Assembly: GCF_001653335.1 (NCBI RefSeq)
Contig: NZ_CP015079.1
Location: 1,984,001-2,048,000 of the forward strand
DNA length: 64,000 bases
DNA from: Nocardioides dokdonensis FR1436
GTDB lineage: Bacteria; Actinomycetota; Actinomycetes; Propionibacteriales; Nocardioidaceae
Direction: 5' to 3'
The notes under the pieces are model-generated. The model was not told the DNA's origin. It saw only the letters and a list, made by a program, of their open reading frames with translations, and made no database searches. The translations under genes were made by a program, and so were the position numbers. Shown here in pieces: positions 48,606-57,361 of this stretch; position 1 is the stretch's first letter; each line of letters opens with the position of its first letter.

Positions 48606-48998
48606 AGCGTTGACGAGCCAGATGATCCCGAACCGGTCGGCGCACTGGCCGAACATGTCGCCCCAGGGCTGCATCTCCATCGGCACGTGCACCTCGCCGC
48701 CCTCGGCCAGCGCGTCGAACCAGCCGCGCAGCGTCGGCTCGTCGTCGCCGGAGAGGCTGATGCGCACGGTGCTGCCGTGCTCGACCACCTCGCCCGGCGC
48801 GACGTCGGAGGCCATCAGCGCCAACCCGTCGGGCGTGGTCAGGCTCGCGTGCATGATCTTGTCGGCGAGGTCGCCCTCGGCGCCCATGTCGCCGTACGAC
48901 ATCAGCTCCAGCTCGCCGCCGAGCACCGACCGGTAGAAGGTCATCGCCTCCCGGGCCGTCCCGGCGAGGGTGAGGTAGGGGTTCAGGTGGACGGGCAT
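48582..48998 (-). CDS. VOC (PhnB-like) superfamily protein
   Basis: 138 residues of the vicinal-oxygen-chelate fold as in PhnB-like proteins: LNPYLTLAGTAREAMTFYRS, VLGGELELMSYGDMG and MQPWGDMFGQCADRFGIIWLV. Function within this large metal-binding superfamily is not determined. The ATG has AGGAG at normal distance. The last codons lie in the hairpin shared with the converging gene. Confidence 0.85.
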   Translation of the reverse strand: MPVHLNPYLTLAGTAREAMTFYRSVLGGELELMSYGDMGAEGDLADKIMHASLTTPDGLALMASDVAPGEVVEHGSTVRISLSGDDEPTLRGWFDALAEGGEVHVPMEMQPWGDMFGQCADRFGIIWLVNAAVGDQTA

Positions 48999-49177
48999 GG
49001 CTGGCTCCTGGTCTCGAGGGGGTCACCTCATCCGACCAGCCCCGGCGGTCGACGTCATCGGTGCGCGCCGGAATCCTCCGAACAGGTGAAGTCGGCCAAC
49101 CCCATGGTCGGATGCCCGGGTCCGGCCTACAGTTCTCCTGCGGGCCTTCGGGCCCCGCTGGAGAGCGGAGCGAATGC

Positions 49178-50752
49178 ATGCGGGCTGGCGGTCTGAGGAG
49201 CGTGGCGGCATCCGGCGCTGCCGCCTGCCTGGTGCTCGCGGCCGGTGCCGTCGCCGCCCCCGCCGCCCCCGCCCCGGTCGCAGCGGGCGCCGGCGCCGAG
49301 GGGTCCGGCACCGTCGTGGTGCGCGGCCTCGCCTTCCCCGAGGGGCGGGCGATGCGGCTGGGCTTCGTGGGCTGCCAGAACATCTACGACCGGGCCCCCG
49401 AGACACCGCAGGCGATGATCGGGGTGGGCCCCGGCGCCGCGCCCGCGGGCGAGCGCAGCCTGCGCTACGACCTCGCCGGCGGCAACGCCGTGGGCGCGCT
49501 GAGCTTCGTCTCCTCCGTCGCCCTGACCGAGTCGGCCGGCCTGACGGCGTACGCCGCCGACGGCACCACCGGTGTCGTCTACGCCGGCTACCAGGAGCCC
49601 GCCGACCGTCGCACCGGCCTGGTCTGGTTCGGGCGGGCCGACGTCGTCGTGCCGGCCGGGACCTGGACCCGCATCGAGGCCACCGACCTGACCTACTCGT
49701 GGAGCAAGTGGGACATGCACGCCCAGGCGCCCGTCCCGGTGGCGGCCGGCACCAGGCCCGCGCCCGTCGGGACGCTGGCCGACATGGTCGTGCGGCACCG
49801 CGGCGACGGCGCCGGGTTCGTGATGACCGGCCTGGGCTGCGACGGCCACGAGTTCGCGATGGACGCCCTGCACCTGGACACCGCCGGCACCGCCACCACC
49901 TACGACCTCGAGGGCCTGGCCACCTCGACGCGCATGCTCGCCCCGCCCGTACGCCGCGTGGTCGCCGGGCAGGACCTCGACCTGGGCGGCACCCTGGTCG
50001 ACAGCACCGGGGCGCCGCTGAGCGGGGTCACCATGATGCTCGAGTCACGCGCGGCCGGCTCCTCGACGTGGGAGGTGGCGCAGGTCGTCGACGTCGACGG
50101 CACCAGCCCGAGCGTGGCCGTCGCCCCCGTCACCGGCACCACCTACCGCTGGCGCTTCGCCGACCGACCGATGGCCGAGGGCAGCGTCTCCGCGCCGTTC
50201 ACGGTGCAGGTCGTCGGGGGCGTCAGCGCCGACCTGGTCGGCACCGGCACCGAGCGCGCGATCACCGGCGCCGTCACCCCGGCCGCGCCGGGCAGCGAGG
50301 CGGTGCTGTGGCGCCTCGACGACGGGGCCTGGCGGCGCGTCGCGACCGCCGCGGTCGGGCCGCTGGGCGGCTACCGCTTCGACCTGCCCGCCGACGCGGC
50401 CGGGCGCTGGTCGGTGACCCTGCCCGCCGCGCCGGGACGTCTCGAGGGCCGCTCGCCCTGGCTCACCGTGGCCGGCGCGTCGACGCCCGAGGCCTCCCCG
50501 AGCCCCAGCGCGACGCAGAGCCCGACGAAGAGTCCTTCGCAGAGCCCCACCAGGAGCCCGTCGACCTCGTCCACCCCGAGCGCGACGGCGAGCCCCACGA
50601 AGAGTGCCAGTGCATGGGCGACCGCGAGCCCCACAAAGAGCCCCACCGCGTCCAGCAGCCCCAGCAGCAGCTCGAGCGCCAGCGCGAGTGCCGGTCAGAG
50701 CGCCAGCGGGAGCGCGAGCCCCTCGGCCGGCGCCGACACCTCGACCCCCTGA
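49178..50752 (+). CDS. Secreted modular protein with Ser/Thr/Pro-rich tail
   Basis: 524 residues. A signal peptide (about 1-27, AAACLVLAAGAVAAPAAPA) is followed by a beta-rich domain to about residue 250. Two Ig/Fn3-like modules follow (VVAGQDLDLGGTLVDSTGAP and GTERAITGAVTPAAPGSEA). The last 90 residues are a low-complexity SPS/SPT/SAS-rich tail, likely cell-wall spanning or glycosylated, with no sorting motif. Function unknown. The ATG at 49178 has GGAG upstream, after a small GGGCC-TTC-GGCCC hairpin. Confidence 0.7.
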   Translation: MRAGGLRSVAASGAAACLVLAAGAVAAPAAPAPVAAGAGAEGSGTVVVRGLAFPEGRAMRLGFVGCQNIYDRAPETPQAMIGVGPGAAPAGERSLRYDLAGGNAVGALSFVSSVALTESAGLTAYAADGTTGVVYAGYQEPADRRTGLVWFGRADVVVPAGTWTRIEATDLTYSWSKWDMHAQAPVPVAAGTRPAPVGTLADMVVRHRGDGAGFVMTGLGCDGHEFAMDALHLDTAGTATTYDLEGLATSTRMLAPPVRRVVAGQDLDLGGTLVDSTGAPLSGVTMMLESRAAGSSTWEVAQVVDVDGTSPSVAVAPVTGTTYRWRFADRPMAEGSVSAPFTVQVVGGVSADLVGTGTERAITGAVTPAAPGSEAVLWRLDDGAWRRVATAAVGPLGGYRFDLPADAAGRWSVTLPAAPGRLEGRSPWLTVAGASTPEASPSPSATQSPTKSPSQSPTRSPSTSSTPSATASPTKSASAWATASPTKSPTASSSPSSSSSASASAGQSASGSASPSAGADTSTP

Positions 50753-50774
50753 GGTCGCGGCACCGGCGAAATGA

Positions 50775-50817
50775 CGACGAGCGCCGACGAGGAGCTTCTC
50801 CTCACCGACGCTCGTCG
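50775..50817. terminator. Bidirectional hairpin
   Basis: CGACGAGCG (50775-50783) pairs with 50809-50817, and an inner GAGGAG-CTT-CTCCTC stem adds to it. It lies between the convergent secreted-protein and GlsB-like genes. Confidence 0.7.
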
Positions 50818-50834
50818 AGCGTGCGACCCGTGGG

Positions 50835-51104
50835 TCAGACGCGAGCCTTGCCCTTCGAGGACATGCCCTCCGCGACACCGATCAGCAGCACAGCGGCGAC
50901 CACGGCGATGACGAAGCCGAGGATGTTGAGCTCGAAGATGTCCCCGGTGCCGAGGGCGCTGGCGGCGATGCCGCCGATGAGGGCGCCGACGACGCCGAGC
51001 ACCAGCGTCGCCAGGATGCTCAGCGACTGCTTGCCCGGCTTGATCAGTCGCGCCAGTGCTCCGATGATGAGCCCGACGACGAGCAGTCCGATGATGTTGA
51101 ACAT
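50835..51104 (-). CDS. GlsB/YeaQ/YmgE-family membrane stress protein
   Basis: 89 residues with three membrane segments (IIGLLVVGLIIGALARL, ILATLVLGVVGALIGGIAA, NILGFVIAVVAAVLLIGVA) and the family signature GLIIGALARLIKPG. Members are small membrane proteins linked to general stress; mechanism unknown. The ATG has a strong GGAGGGA ribosome site. Confidence 0.88.
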   Translation of the reverse strand: MFNIIGLLVVGLIIGALARLIKPGKQSLSILATLVLGVVGALIGGIAASALGTGDIFELNILGFVIAVVAAVLLIGVAEGMSSKGKARV

Positions 51105-51202
51105 GGTGGTTCCCTCCTGGTCGTCCGACGGTCGAACGTCGGCATAGACCCTACGGGCGCCGGACTCACCCCTGGGCCACCCGCCCCGTAGGCTCCTCGG
51201 TC

Positions 51203-52390
51203 GTGCAGTGCGACTACTTCGACGCCGGCGCGTGCCGCTCGTGCACGTGGATGGGTCGGGCCTACTCCGACCAGGTCGCGGAGAAGCAGCGGCTCGTCGC
51301 CGACCTGCTCGCGCCGGCGCTGGCCGGGCGGGGGCCGGCGCGCCGGGCGCCGTTGACCTGGCTGCCTCCGGTCACCGGACCCGAGGAGGGGTTCCGCAAC
51401 AAGGCGAAGATGGTCGTCGCCGGCACCGTCGACGCCCCGACCCTGGGCATCCTCGACCCCCGCGGGGGCGGCACCGACCTGCGGCACTGCGGCCTGCACG
51501 AGCCCGGTCTGCACGACGCGCTACCGGTCCTGGCCGAGCACGTGAGCCGCGCGCGGCTGGCGCCGTACGACGTCACGACGCGCCGCGGCGAGCTCAAGCA
51601 CCTGCTGGTCACCCGCGCGCCCGGCGGCGAGCTGATGGTGCGCTGGGTGCTGCGCTCGACCGAGCCCGAGGCGCGGCTGCGCAAGCACCTGGCGTGGCTG
51701 TGCGAGCGGCTGCCGGTGGCGGTGGCCTCGGTCAACATCCAGCCCGAGCACAAGGCGGTGCTGGAGGGCGAGCGCGAGATCGTGCTCACCGAGCGCGCGA
51801 CACTGCCGATGGAGCTGCCGATGGAGCTGCCGGTCGACCTGCCGGGCGGCGCCGGGCTGCGGCTGCACCTGCGGCCGCAGTCGTTCTTCCAGACCAACAC
51901 CCTCGTCGCCACCGCCCTCTACGAGCAGGCTCGGGCCTGGGCCGCCGAGATCGGGCCCGCCTCGGTGTGGGACCTGTACGGCGGCGTCGGCGGCTTCGCG
52001 CTCGCCCTCGCCGCCCCGGGGCGCGCGGTCACCGGCGTCGAGATCTCGCCCGAGGCCGTCGCCTCGGCGCAGCAGTCGGCCGCCGAGGCGGGGCTCGCCG
52101 ACGCCCGCTTCGTCGCCGCCGACGCGACCGCCTGGGCCCTGGAGCAGCCCGCCGCGTCGCACCCGGACCTCGTCGTGGTCAACCCACCGCGACGCGGCAT
52201 CGGCCCGCAGCTCACCGGGTGGCTGGAGTCCTCCGAGGTCGGTGAGGTCCTCTACTCCAGCTGCAACGCCACCACGCTGGCCCGCGACCTGGCCGCCCTG
52301 CCGTCGTACGACGTCGTCACGGCGAGGCTGCTCGACATGTTCCCCCAGACCACCCACCACGAGGTGCTCGTCCGGTTGCGGCGCCGGTGA
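51203..52390 (+). CDS. rlmC: 23S rRNA (uracil-C5) methyltransferase RlmC-like
   Basis: 395 residues that closely follow the E. coli RlmC pattern. The N-terminus MQCDYFDAGACRSCTWMG holds iron-sulfur cysteines. GPEEGFRNKAKMVVAG, RGELKHLLVT and LRPQSFFQTN follow, then the SAM site WDLYGGVGGFALALAAPG, the catalytic Cys in YSSCNATTLARD, VVNPPRRGIG and DMFPQTTHHE. It methylates a uracil of 23S rRNA (position 747 in E. coli). An internal duplication gives LPMELPMELPVDLP. The start is a GTG, with TAGGCT eight bases upstream. Confidence 0.92.
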   Translation: MQCDYFDAGACRSCTWMGRAYSDQVAEKQRLVADLLAPALAGRGPARRAPLTWLPPVTGPEEGFRNKAKMVVAGTVDAPTLGILDPRGGGTDLRHCGLHEPGLHDALPVLAEHVSRARLAPYDVTTRRGELKHLLVTRAPGGELMVRWVLRSTEPEARLRKHLAWLCERLPVAVASVNIQPEHKAVLEGEREIVLTERATLPMELPMELPVDLPGGAGLRLHLRPQSFFQTNTLVATALYEQARAWAAEIGPASVWDLYGGVGGFALALAAPGRAVTGVEISPEAVASAQQSAAEAGLADARFVAADATAWALEQPAASHPDLVVVNPPRRGIGPQLTGWLESSEVGEVLYSSCNATTLARDLAALPSYDVVTARLLDMFPQTTHHEVLVRLRRR

Positions 52391-52410
52391 GGTCGCTCGG
52401 CTGGCCTGGA

Positions 52411-52494
52411 GGTTCATCGGCCGGCCGATGAACCTGACGGGTGGACGACGAAACTTCATCGTCCACCCAGGAGTTTCATCGGCCGGCCGATGAA
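52411..52494. repeat. Triple palindrome: two identical 20-bp palindromes around a hairpin
   Basis: TTCATCGGCCGGCCGATGAA occurs at 52413-52432 and again at 52475-52494. The first extends to a perfect 24-bp palindrome (52411-52434). Between them GGGTGGACGA (52439-52448) pairs with 52459-52468. The array begins 21 bases after the rlmC stop and precedes the next gene on the same strand. It may terminate rlmC, but two identical fully symmetric sites are more than a terminator needs. Confidence 0.85.
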
Positions 52495-52545
52495 GCATGC
52501 GGGGGCCCTTCCGCTGACCCGGGGGTGCGTGGGTACGGTCGAGGC

Positions 52546-53040
52546 GTGAGCTCCACCGACTTCTGCGACCTGTGCGAACTCCCTCTCTCGACCTGCGTGC
52601 ACGGGATGCCCGCCCCGGTGGAGCCACCGCCACCGGTCAAGAAGGCGCCACCGAAGGCCTCCCCGGTGACCCGACGACGTACGACGCCCGCGGCGTCCGG
52701 CTCCTCGACGAGCCCGGCCGCGCCCGCCGCCCCCGCGCGTCCGCGCCGCCGCACCCCACAGGCCGACTTCAAGCCCTGGATCGTCAAGATGCTCCAGGAG
52801 GCCGGCGGCCAGGCCGAGGCCGATGACCTGCTCAGCGACCTCGAGCAGCGCCTCGGCGACGTGCTGCGCCCCGGCGACCTCGAGACCGGGCCGACCGGTG
52901 AGGTCCGTTGGCGCACCGCGGCCCGCACCGCCCGCAAGCAGCTGGCCGATGACGGCCTGCTCCTCGCCCCCCGCCCCGGCACCTGGGCGCTGACCGACCG
53001 CGGCAGCGTCGAGTGGGTGCCGGACCTGCCCTCCGCCTGA
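52546..53040 (+). CDS. Zinc-finger plus winged-helix-like small protein
   Basis: 164 residues. The N-terminus (DFCDLCELPLSTCVHGM) is a small metal-binding motif with three cysteines and a histidine. A basic Pro/Ala-rich linker follows, then a C-terminal winged-helix-like domain (KPWIVKMLQEAGG, WRTAARTARKQLADDGLLLA, GTWALTDRG) that resembles Mrr N-terminal domains. Probably nucleic-acid binding. TACGGT lies exactly six bases before the GTG start. Confidence 0.65.
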   Translation: MSSTDFCDLCELPLSTCVHGMPAPVEPPPPVKKAPPKASPVTRRRTTPAASGSSTSPAAPAAPARPRRRTPQADFKPWIVKMLQEAGGQAEADDLLSDLEQRLGDVLRPGDLETGPTGEVRWRTAARTARKQLADDGLLLAPRPGTWALTDRGSVEWVPDLPSA

Positions 53041-53051
53041 GGAGTCGCGCC

Positions 53052-53140
53052 CTGGGTCGTGGCTTGGGTCGTGGCCTGACTCGTGGTCCCTCGACGCGCC
53101 CTGGCGCGTCCTGGGACACACGACCCGGACCACGACCCAG
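53052..53140 (+). terminator. Complex hairpin after the zinc/winged-helix gene
   Basis: CTGGGTCGTGG (53052-53062) pairs with 53130-53140, and an inner GACGCGCC/GGCGCGTC stem adds to it. The left arm holds three tandem 12-base units around GGGTCGTGG. Confidence 0.6.
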
Positions 53141-53197
53141 ACAGGCCGCAGGACAAAGAAAGTGACCCCGGCGCGCTGATCACGGACAATCGCTGAC

Positions 53198-54892
53198 GTG
53201 GGTCATGTGGATGTCGCCGGTGTCAGGTACGAGCTCCCCGACGGGCGGGTGCTGCTCGACGAGGTGGCGTTCCGGGTCGGTGAGGGCGCCAAGGTCGCGC
53301 TGGTCGGCGCGAACGGCGCGGGCAAGACGACGCTGCTGCGCATCATCACCGGCGACCTGGCCCCGCACGCCGGCGCCGTGACCCGCTCCGGCGGCCTCGG
53401 CGTGATGCGCCAGGACGTCAAGGCCGGGCTGCGCGAGGGCGCCACCGTCGCCGACCTGCTGCTCAGCGTCGCCCCGCCGCGGGTGCGCGAGGCGGCCGCG
53501 GAGGTCGAGCGGCTCGAGCTGGCGCTGATGGAGTCCGACGACGAGGCGACCCAGATGCGCTACGCCGAGGCGCTGGGGGAGTACGCCGACGCCGGCGGGT
53601 ACGACGTCGAGGTCACCTGGGACGTGTGCGCCACCGCCGCGCTGGGCTTCTCCTACGACCGCGCCAAGTACCGCGAGCTGACGACGCTGAGCGGCGGCGA
53701 GCAGAAGCGGCTGGTCCTGGAGTTCCTGCTGCGCGGCCCCGACCAGGTGCTGCTGCTCGACGAGCCCGACAACTACCTCGACGTGCCCGGCAAGATCTGG
53801 CTCGAGGGCCGCATCCGCGAGTCCGACAAGACGGTGCTGATGATCAGCCACGACCGCGAGCTGCTCGACAACACCGCGACCCGGGTCGTGACCGTCGAGC
53901 TCGGCGCCGCGGGCAACCGGGTGTGGACGCACCCCGGCGGCTTCGCGTCGTACCACCAGGCGCGCACCGACCGCTTCGCGCGCTTCGAGGAGCAGCGCAA
54001 GCGCTGGGACGAGGAGCACGCCAAGCTCAAGGCGCTGGTCCTGCGGCTCAAGATCAAGGCCGAGTACAACGACGGCATGTCGAGCCAGTACCGCGCCTCG
54101 CAGACCCGTCTGCGCAAGTTCGAGGAGGCCGGCCCGCCCCTCGAGCAGCCGCGCGAGCAGCAGGTCTCGATGCGTCTCAAGGGCGGGCGCACCGGCAAGC
54201 GCGCCGTGGTCTGCGAGGACCTGGAGCTCACCGGGCTGATGAAGCCCTTCGACCTCGAGGTCTGGTACGGCGAGCGGGTGGCCGTGCTGGGCTCGAACGG
54301 CTCCGGCAAGTCGCACTTCCTGCGGCTGCTGGCCGCCGGCGGCAGCGACCCCGACGTCGAGCACCGCCCCGTGTCGGAGGTCCCGGTGAAGCCGGTGCCG
54401 CACACCGGCAAGGCCAAGCTCGGCGCCCGGGTGCGACCCGGCTGGTTCGTGCAGACCCACGAGCACCCCGAGCTGGTGGGGCGCACCCTGCTCGACATCC
54501 TGCACCGCGGCGACGGCCACCCCGGCGGGCGCGGCGGCCTGGGTCGCGAGCAGGCCGCGCGGGTGCTGGACCGCTACGAGCTGGCGCACGCCGGCGAGCA
54601 GACCTTCGACTCGCTCTCGGGCGGCCAGCAGGCCCGCTTCCAGATCCTGCTGCTGGAGCTCTCCGGCGCCACGCTGCTGCTGCTCGACGAGCCCACCGAC
54701 AACCTCGACGTGCAGTCGGCCGAGGCGCTGGAGGAGGGACTCGAGGCCTTCGAGGGCACGGTCCTGGCCGTCACCCACGACCGGTGGTTCGCCCGCGGCT
54801 TCGACCGGTTCCTCGTCTACGGCGCCGACGGGGAGGTCTACGAGTCACCCGGACCGGTCTGGGACGAGGGCCGGGTGGTCCGGGCGCGATGA
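53198..54892 (+). CDS. ABC-F family ATPase
   Basis: 564 residues, two ABC domains on one chain and no membrane segment, the ABC-F type that acts on ribosomes. Walker A motifs are GANGAGKTT and GSNGSGKSH, signatures LSGGEQKR and LSGGQQAR, and Walker B motifs LLLDEPDNYLD and LLLDEPTDNLD. The linker region (about 265-320) is charged and helical. Whether it confers antibiotic resistance or acts as a translation factor is not clear. GACAAT lies seven bases before the GTG. It is coupled to the GNAT gene (ATGA). Confidence 0.9.
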   Translation: MGHVDVAGVRYELPDGRVLLDEVAFRVGEGAKVALVGANGAGKTTLLRIITGDLAPHAGAVTRSGGLGVMRQDVKAGLREGATVADLLLSVAPPRVREAAAEVERLELALMESDDEATQMRYAEALGEYADAGGYDVEVTWDVCATAALGFSYDRAKYRELTTLSGGEQKRLVLEFLLRGPDQVLLLDEPDNYLDVPGKIWLEGRIRESDKTVLMISHDRELLDNTATRVVTVELGAAGNRVWTHPGGFASYHQARTDRFARFEEQRKRWDEEHAKLKALVLRLKIKAEYNDGMSSQYRASQTRLRKFEEAGPPLEQPREQQVSMRLKGGRTGKRAVVCEDLELTGLMKPFDLEVWYGERVAVLGSNGSGKSHFLRLLAAGGSDPDVEHRPVSEVPVKPVPHTGKAKLGARVRPGWFVQTHEHPELVGRTLLDILHRGDGHPGGRGGLGREQAARVLDRYELAHAGEQTFDSLSGGQQARFQILLLELSGATLLLLDEPTDNLDVQSAEALEEGLEAFEGTVLAVTHDRWFARGFDRFLVYGADGEVYESPGPVWDEGRVVRAR

Positions 54893-55932
54893 CCGCCCCC
54901 AGCGGGACGGGCGAGCTGCGCATCGAGGCGGTCGACCCCTTCGACGACGACACGTTCGAGGCGTGGCACGCGGTCTACCTGTCCTCCCAGCGGCACGTGC
55001 GCGAGCCGGCCGCGGTCACCGCCTGGACCCTGGGGGAGATGCGGCCGCAGATGCAGGCCCAGGGCAGCAAGCGGTGGGCGGGGGCGTTCCTGGGTCGTGT
55101 CGACGAGGTGCCGGTCGCCTCGGGCTACCTCGCGACCCCCTTGCTGGACAACCTCGCCCAGGCGCAGGTGTCCCTCGACGTCGGGCCCGACCACCGGGGC
55201 CGCGGCCACGGGTCGACGATGCTGGCCCACCTGCTCCGGCAGGCCGCGTCCCGCGGGCGCGACGTGGTCACCGCCGAGACCTCCTGGGAGTGGGACGCAC
55301 CGGTCGACGGGGCGGGCCGGGCCGGTCCCGCCCTGCTGCGCCGACACGGCTTCGAGCTGGGCCTGACCGAGGTGCTGCGGGTGCTCGACCTCCCGGTCGC
55401 TGCCGAGCGGCTGCACGACCTGGCCGCGCAGGCGGCGCCGCACCATGCGGCGTACCCGCTGCGCTCCTTCGTGGGCCGGGTGCCCGACGAGCTCGCCGAG
55501 CAGTGGGCGGCGATCACCGCCAGCCTGTCCACGGAGGCGCCCGTGGGCAGCCTGAGCGTGGAGGCCGAGACCGGCGACGTCGCCCTGCTCCGGGAGGAGG
55601 AGGACATGCTGGCGCGCCAGGCCCGCACCCGCTACGCGAGCGTCGCGCTCACCGCGGACGGCCAGGTGGCCGGCTACACCGAGATCGTCACCACCGAGCA
55701 CGAGCCCGGCAAGGCCTACCAGTGGGGCACCGTCATACGCCGCGAGCACCGGGGTCGACGTCTCGGCTCGGCGGTGAAGACCGCGACGCTGCTGCTCCTG
55801 CAGGAGCACGTCGCCGACCTGCACTCGGTGCGGACCTGGAACGCCGACTCGAACACGCACATGGTGGCGGTCAACGACGCGCTGGGCTACCGCCCGGTCG
55901 AGCGCCTCGGCACCTTCGAGCGGCGCGTCTGA
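54889..55932 (+). CDS. Double-GNAT acetyltransferase
   Basis: 347 residues with two GNAT domains. The first has VGPDHRGRGHGSTMLAHLL (acetyl-CoA loop, about residue 96). The second has IRREHRGRRLGSAVKTATLL and ends WNADSNTHMVAVNDALGY. Proteins of this layout in actinobacteria include resistance and small-molecule acetyltransferases; the substrate is unknown. The ATG overlaps the stop of the ABC-F gene, suggesting a shared role. Confidence 0.85.
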   Translation: MTAPSGTGELRIEAVDPFDDDTFEAWHAVYLSSQRHVREPAAVTAWTLGEMRPQMQAQGSKRWAGAFLGRVDEVPVASGYLATPLLDNLAQAQVSLDVGPDHRGRGHGSTMLAHLLRQAASRGRDVVTAETSWEWDAPVDGAGRAGPALLRRHGFELGLTEVLRVLDLPVAAERLHDLAAQAAPHHAAYPLRSFVGRVPDELAEQWAAITASLSTEAPVGSLSVEAETGDVALLREEEDMLARQARTRYASVALTADGQVAGYTEIVTTEHEPGKAYQWGTVIRREHRGRRLGSAVKTATLLLLQEHVADLHSVRTWNADSNTHMVAVNDALGYRPVERLGTFERRV

Positions 55933-55950
55933 GGCGAGACCGGCGGACGG

Positions 55951-57243
55951 TCAGGAGGTGGCGTCGGAGTCCAGGACCAGCTCGACGGTGTCCTCGTCAC
56001 CGCCGCGCACGTAGGTGATCGTCACGCTGTCGCCGGGGCGGTAGGAGCGGATGGTGGCCACCAGGGAGTCGGAGCTGACGATCATCGTGTCGTCGACCTT
56101 GGTGATCACGTCGTCCTTCTGCAGGCCCGCGTCGGCGGCGGTCGAGCCGTCGCCGACCTCGCGCACCAGCGCACCCTGGACGACGTCGGCGCCCGACGAC
56201 GACTCGTCGGAGCCGCCGCGGAGCGCGACGTCGCTCACCGAGATGCCCAGCCGGGCGTGCGTCGGCGTCTCGCCGGCCGCCATCTGCTCCACGACCCCCA
56301 TCACCTCGTCGATCGGGATCGAGAAGCCCAGCCCGATGGACCCGCCCTGCGAGGACTCGCCGAAGGGCGAGCCGCTCGAGCCCGCCGTCCGGATGGAGGA
56401 GTTGATGCCGACGACGTGACCGTTCATGTCCACCAGGGGGCCGCCGCTGTTGCCGGGGTTGATCGCGGCGTCGGTCTGCACCGCGGGGTAGATGGTCGCG
56501 TCGCCGTCCTCGTTGCTGCCCACGCCCACGGGGCGGTCCAGGGCGCTGACGATGCCGCTGGTCACGGTCGCGTCGAGCCCGAAGGGCGAGCCGATCGCGA
56601 CGACCGCCTGGCCGACCCGGAGGTCCTCGGACTTCCCGATCGTGGCCGGGGTCAGGCCCTCGACGCCCTCGGCCTGGATGACCGCGGTGTCGGTGAGCGG
56701 GTCGGAGCCGAGCACCGTGGCCGCCGCCCGCGAGCCGTCGTCGAAGGAGACGGTGATCTCGGCGCCGTCACCCGCCGCGGCGATCACGTGCTCGTTCGTC
56801 AGGATCTGCCCGTCCGAGGACAGCACGATCCCGGACCCGGAGCCACCCTCCTGCCCGCTGCGCACGTCGATGCGCACGACCGAGGGCAGGACGTCGGCCG
56901 CGACCTGCTGCACCGATCCCGGTTCGGCACCGGCCTCGGGGGTGTCCACGACCTCCGAGGTCTGCACGGCCGGGCTGTCCTGGCTGCTGCCGCCCTCGCC
57001 GTCGAAGGCGCTCCACGCGGCCGCCCCGCCGAACCCGGCCACCCCGCCGACCACCAGCGAGGCCGCCACCACCGCCGCTGCGAACCCCTTGCGCCCACGG
57101 GCCGGCGGAGCCGCTGCCGGTGCCGGCGTACCGCCCGGGTTCCAGCTGGGCTGGGGCCCCAGGTCGTACGCCGTGGTGTCGCGGTACGGGTCGTGCTGCG
57201 GGTCGTGCGGGGGCTGCGGGGCGTCCGACGGCGTCTCGTTCAT
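55951..57243 (-). CDS. HtrA/DegP-like serine protease with PDZ domain
   Basis: 430 residues. A proline-rich cytosolic tail and one membrane segment (about 53-78) anchor the enzyme. The trypsin-like domain has His152 (LTNEHVIA), Asp185 (LTDTAVIQ) and Ser266 (NPGNSGGPL). A C-terminal PDZ domain (about 330-425) binds substrate C-termini. It degrades or processes damaged proteins outside the membrane. All catalytic residues are present. It converges on the GNAT gene, with 18 bases between. Confidence 0.93.
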   Translation of the reverse strand: MNETPSDAPQPPHDPQHDPYRDTTAYDLGPQPSWNPGGTPAPAAAPPARGRKGFAAAVVAASLVVGGVAGFGGAAAWSAFDGEGGSSQDSPAVQTSEVVDTPEAGAEPGSVQQVAADVLPSVVRIDVRSGQEGGSGSGIVLSSDGQILTNEHVIAAAGDGAEITVSFDDGSRAAATVLGSDPLTDTAVIQAEGVEGLTPATIGKSEDLRVGQAVVAIGSPFGLDATVTSGIVSALDRPVGVGSNEDGDATIYPAVQTDAAINPGNSGGPLVDMNGHVVGINSSIRTAGSSGSPFGESSQGGSIGLGFSIPIDEVMGVVEQMAAGETPTHARLGISVSDVALRGGSDESSSGADVVQGALVREVGDGSTAADAGLQKDDVITKVDDTMIVSSDSLVATIRSYRPGDSVTITYVRGGDEDTVELVLDSDATS

Positions 57244-57361
57244 GTGCCCATGGTGCCTACCGCGGCTGTGAGTCGCCTGAGACGGGCCTGGGGACGAGGC
57301 AAGAATGAGCGAACTTCGCGAAGTCCTTGAGCGCGCCTGTGCCCTCGGTCACACTCGGCGC

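Noticed and set aside
49061..49177. Earlier start of the secreted protein at 49061
   Set aside because: The signal peptide would be buried about 40 residues inside; the ATG at 49178 has a ribosome site and puts the signal at the N-terminus.
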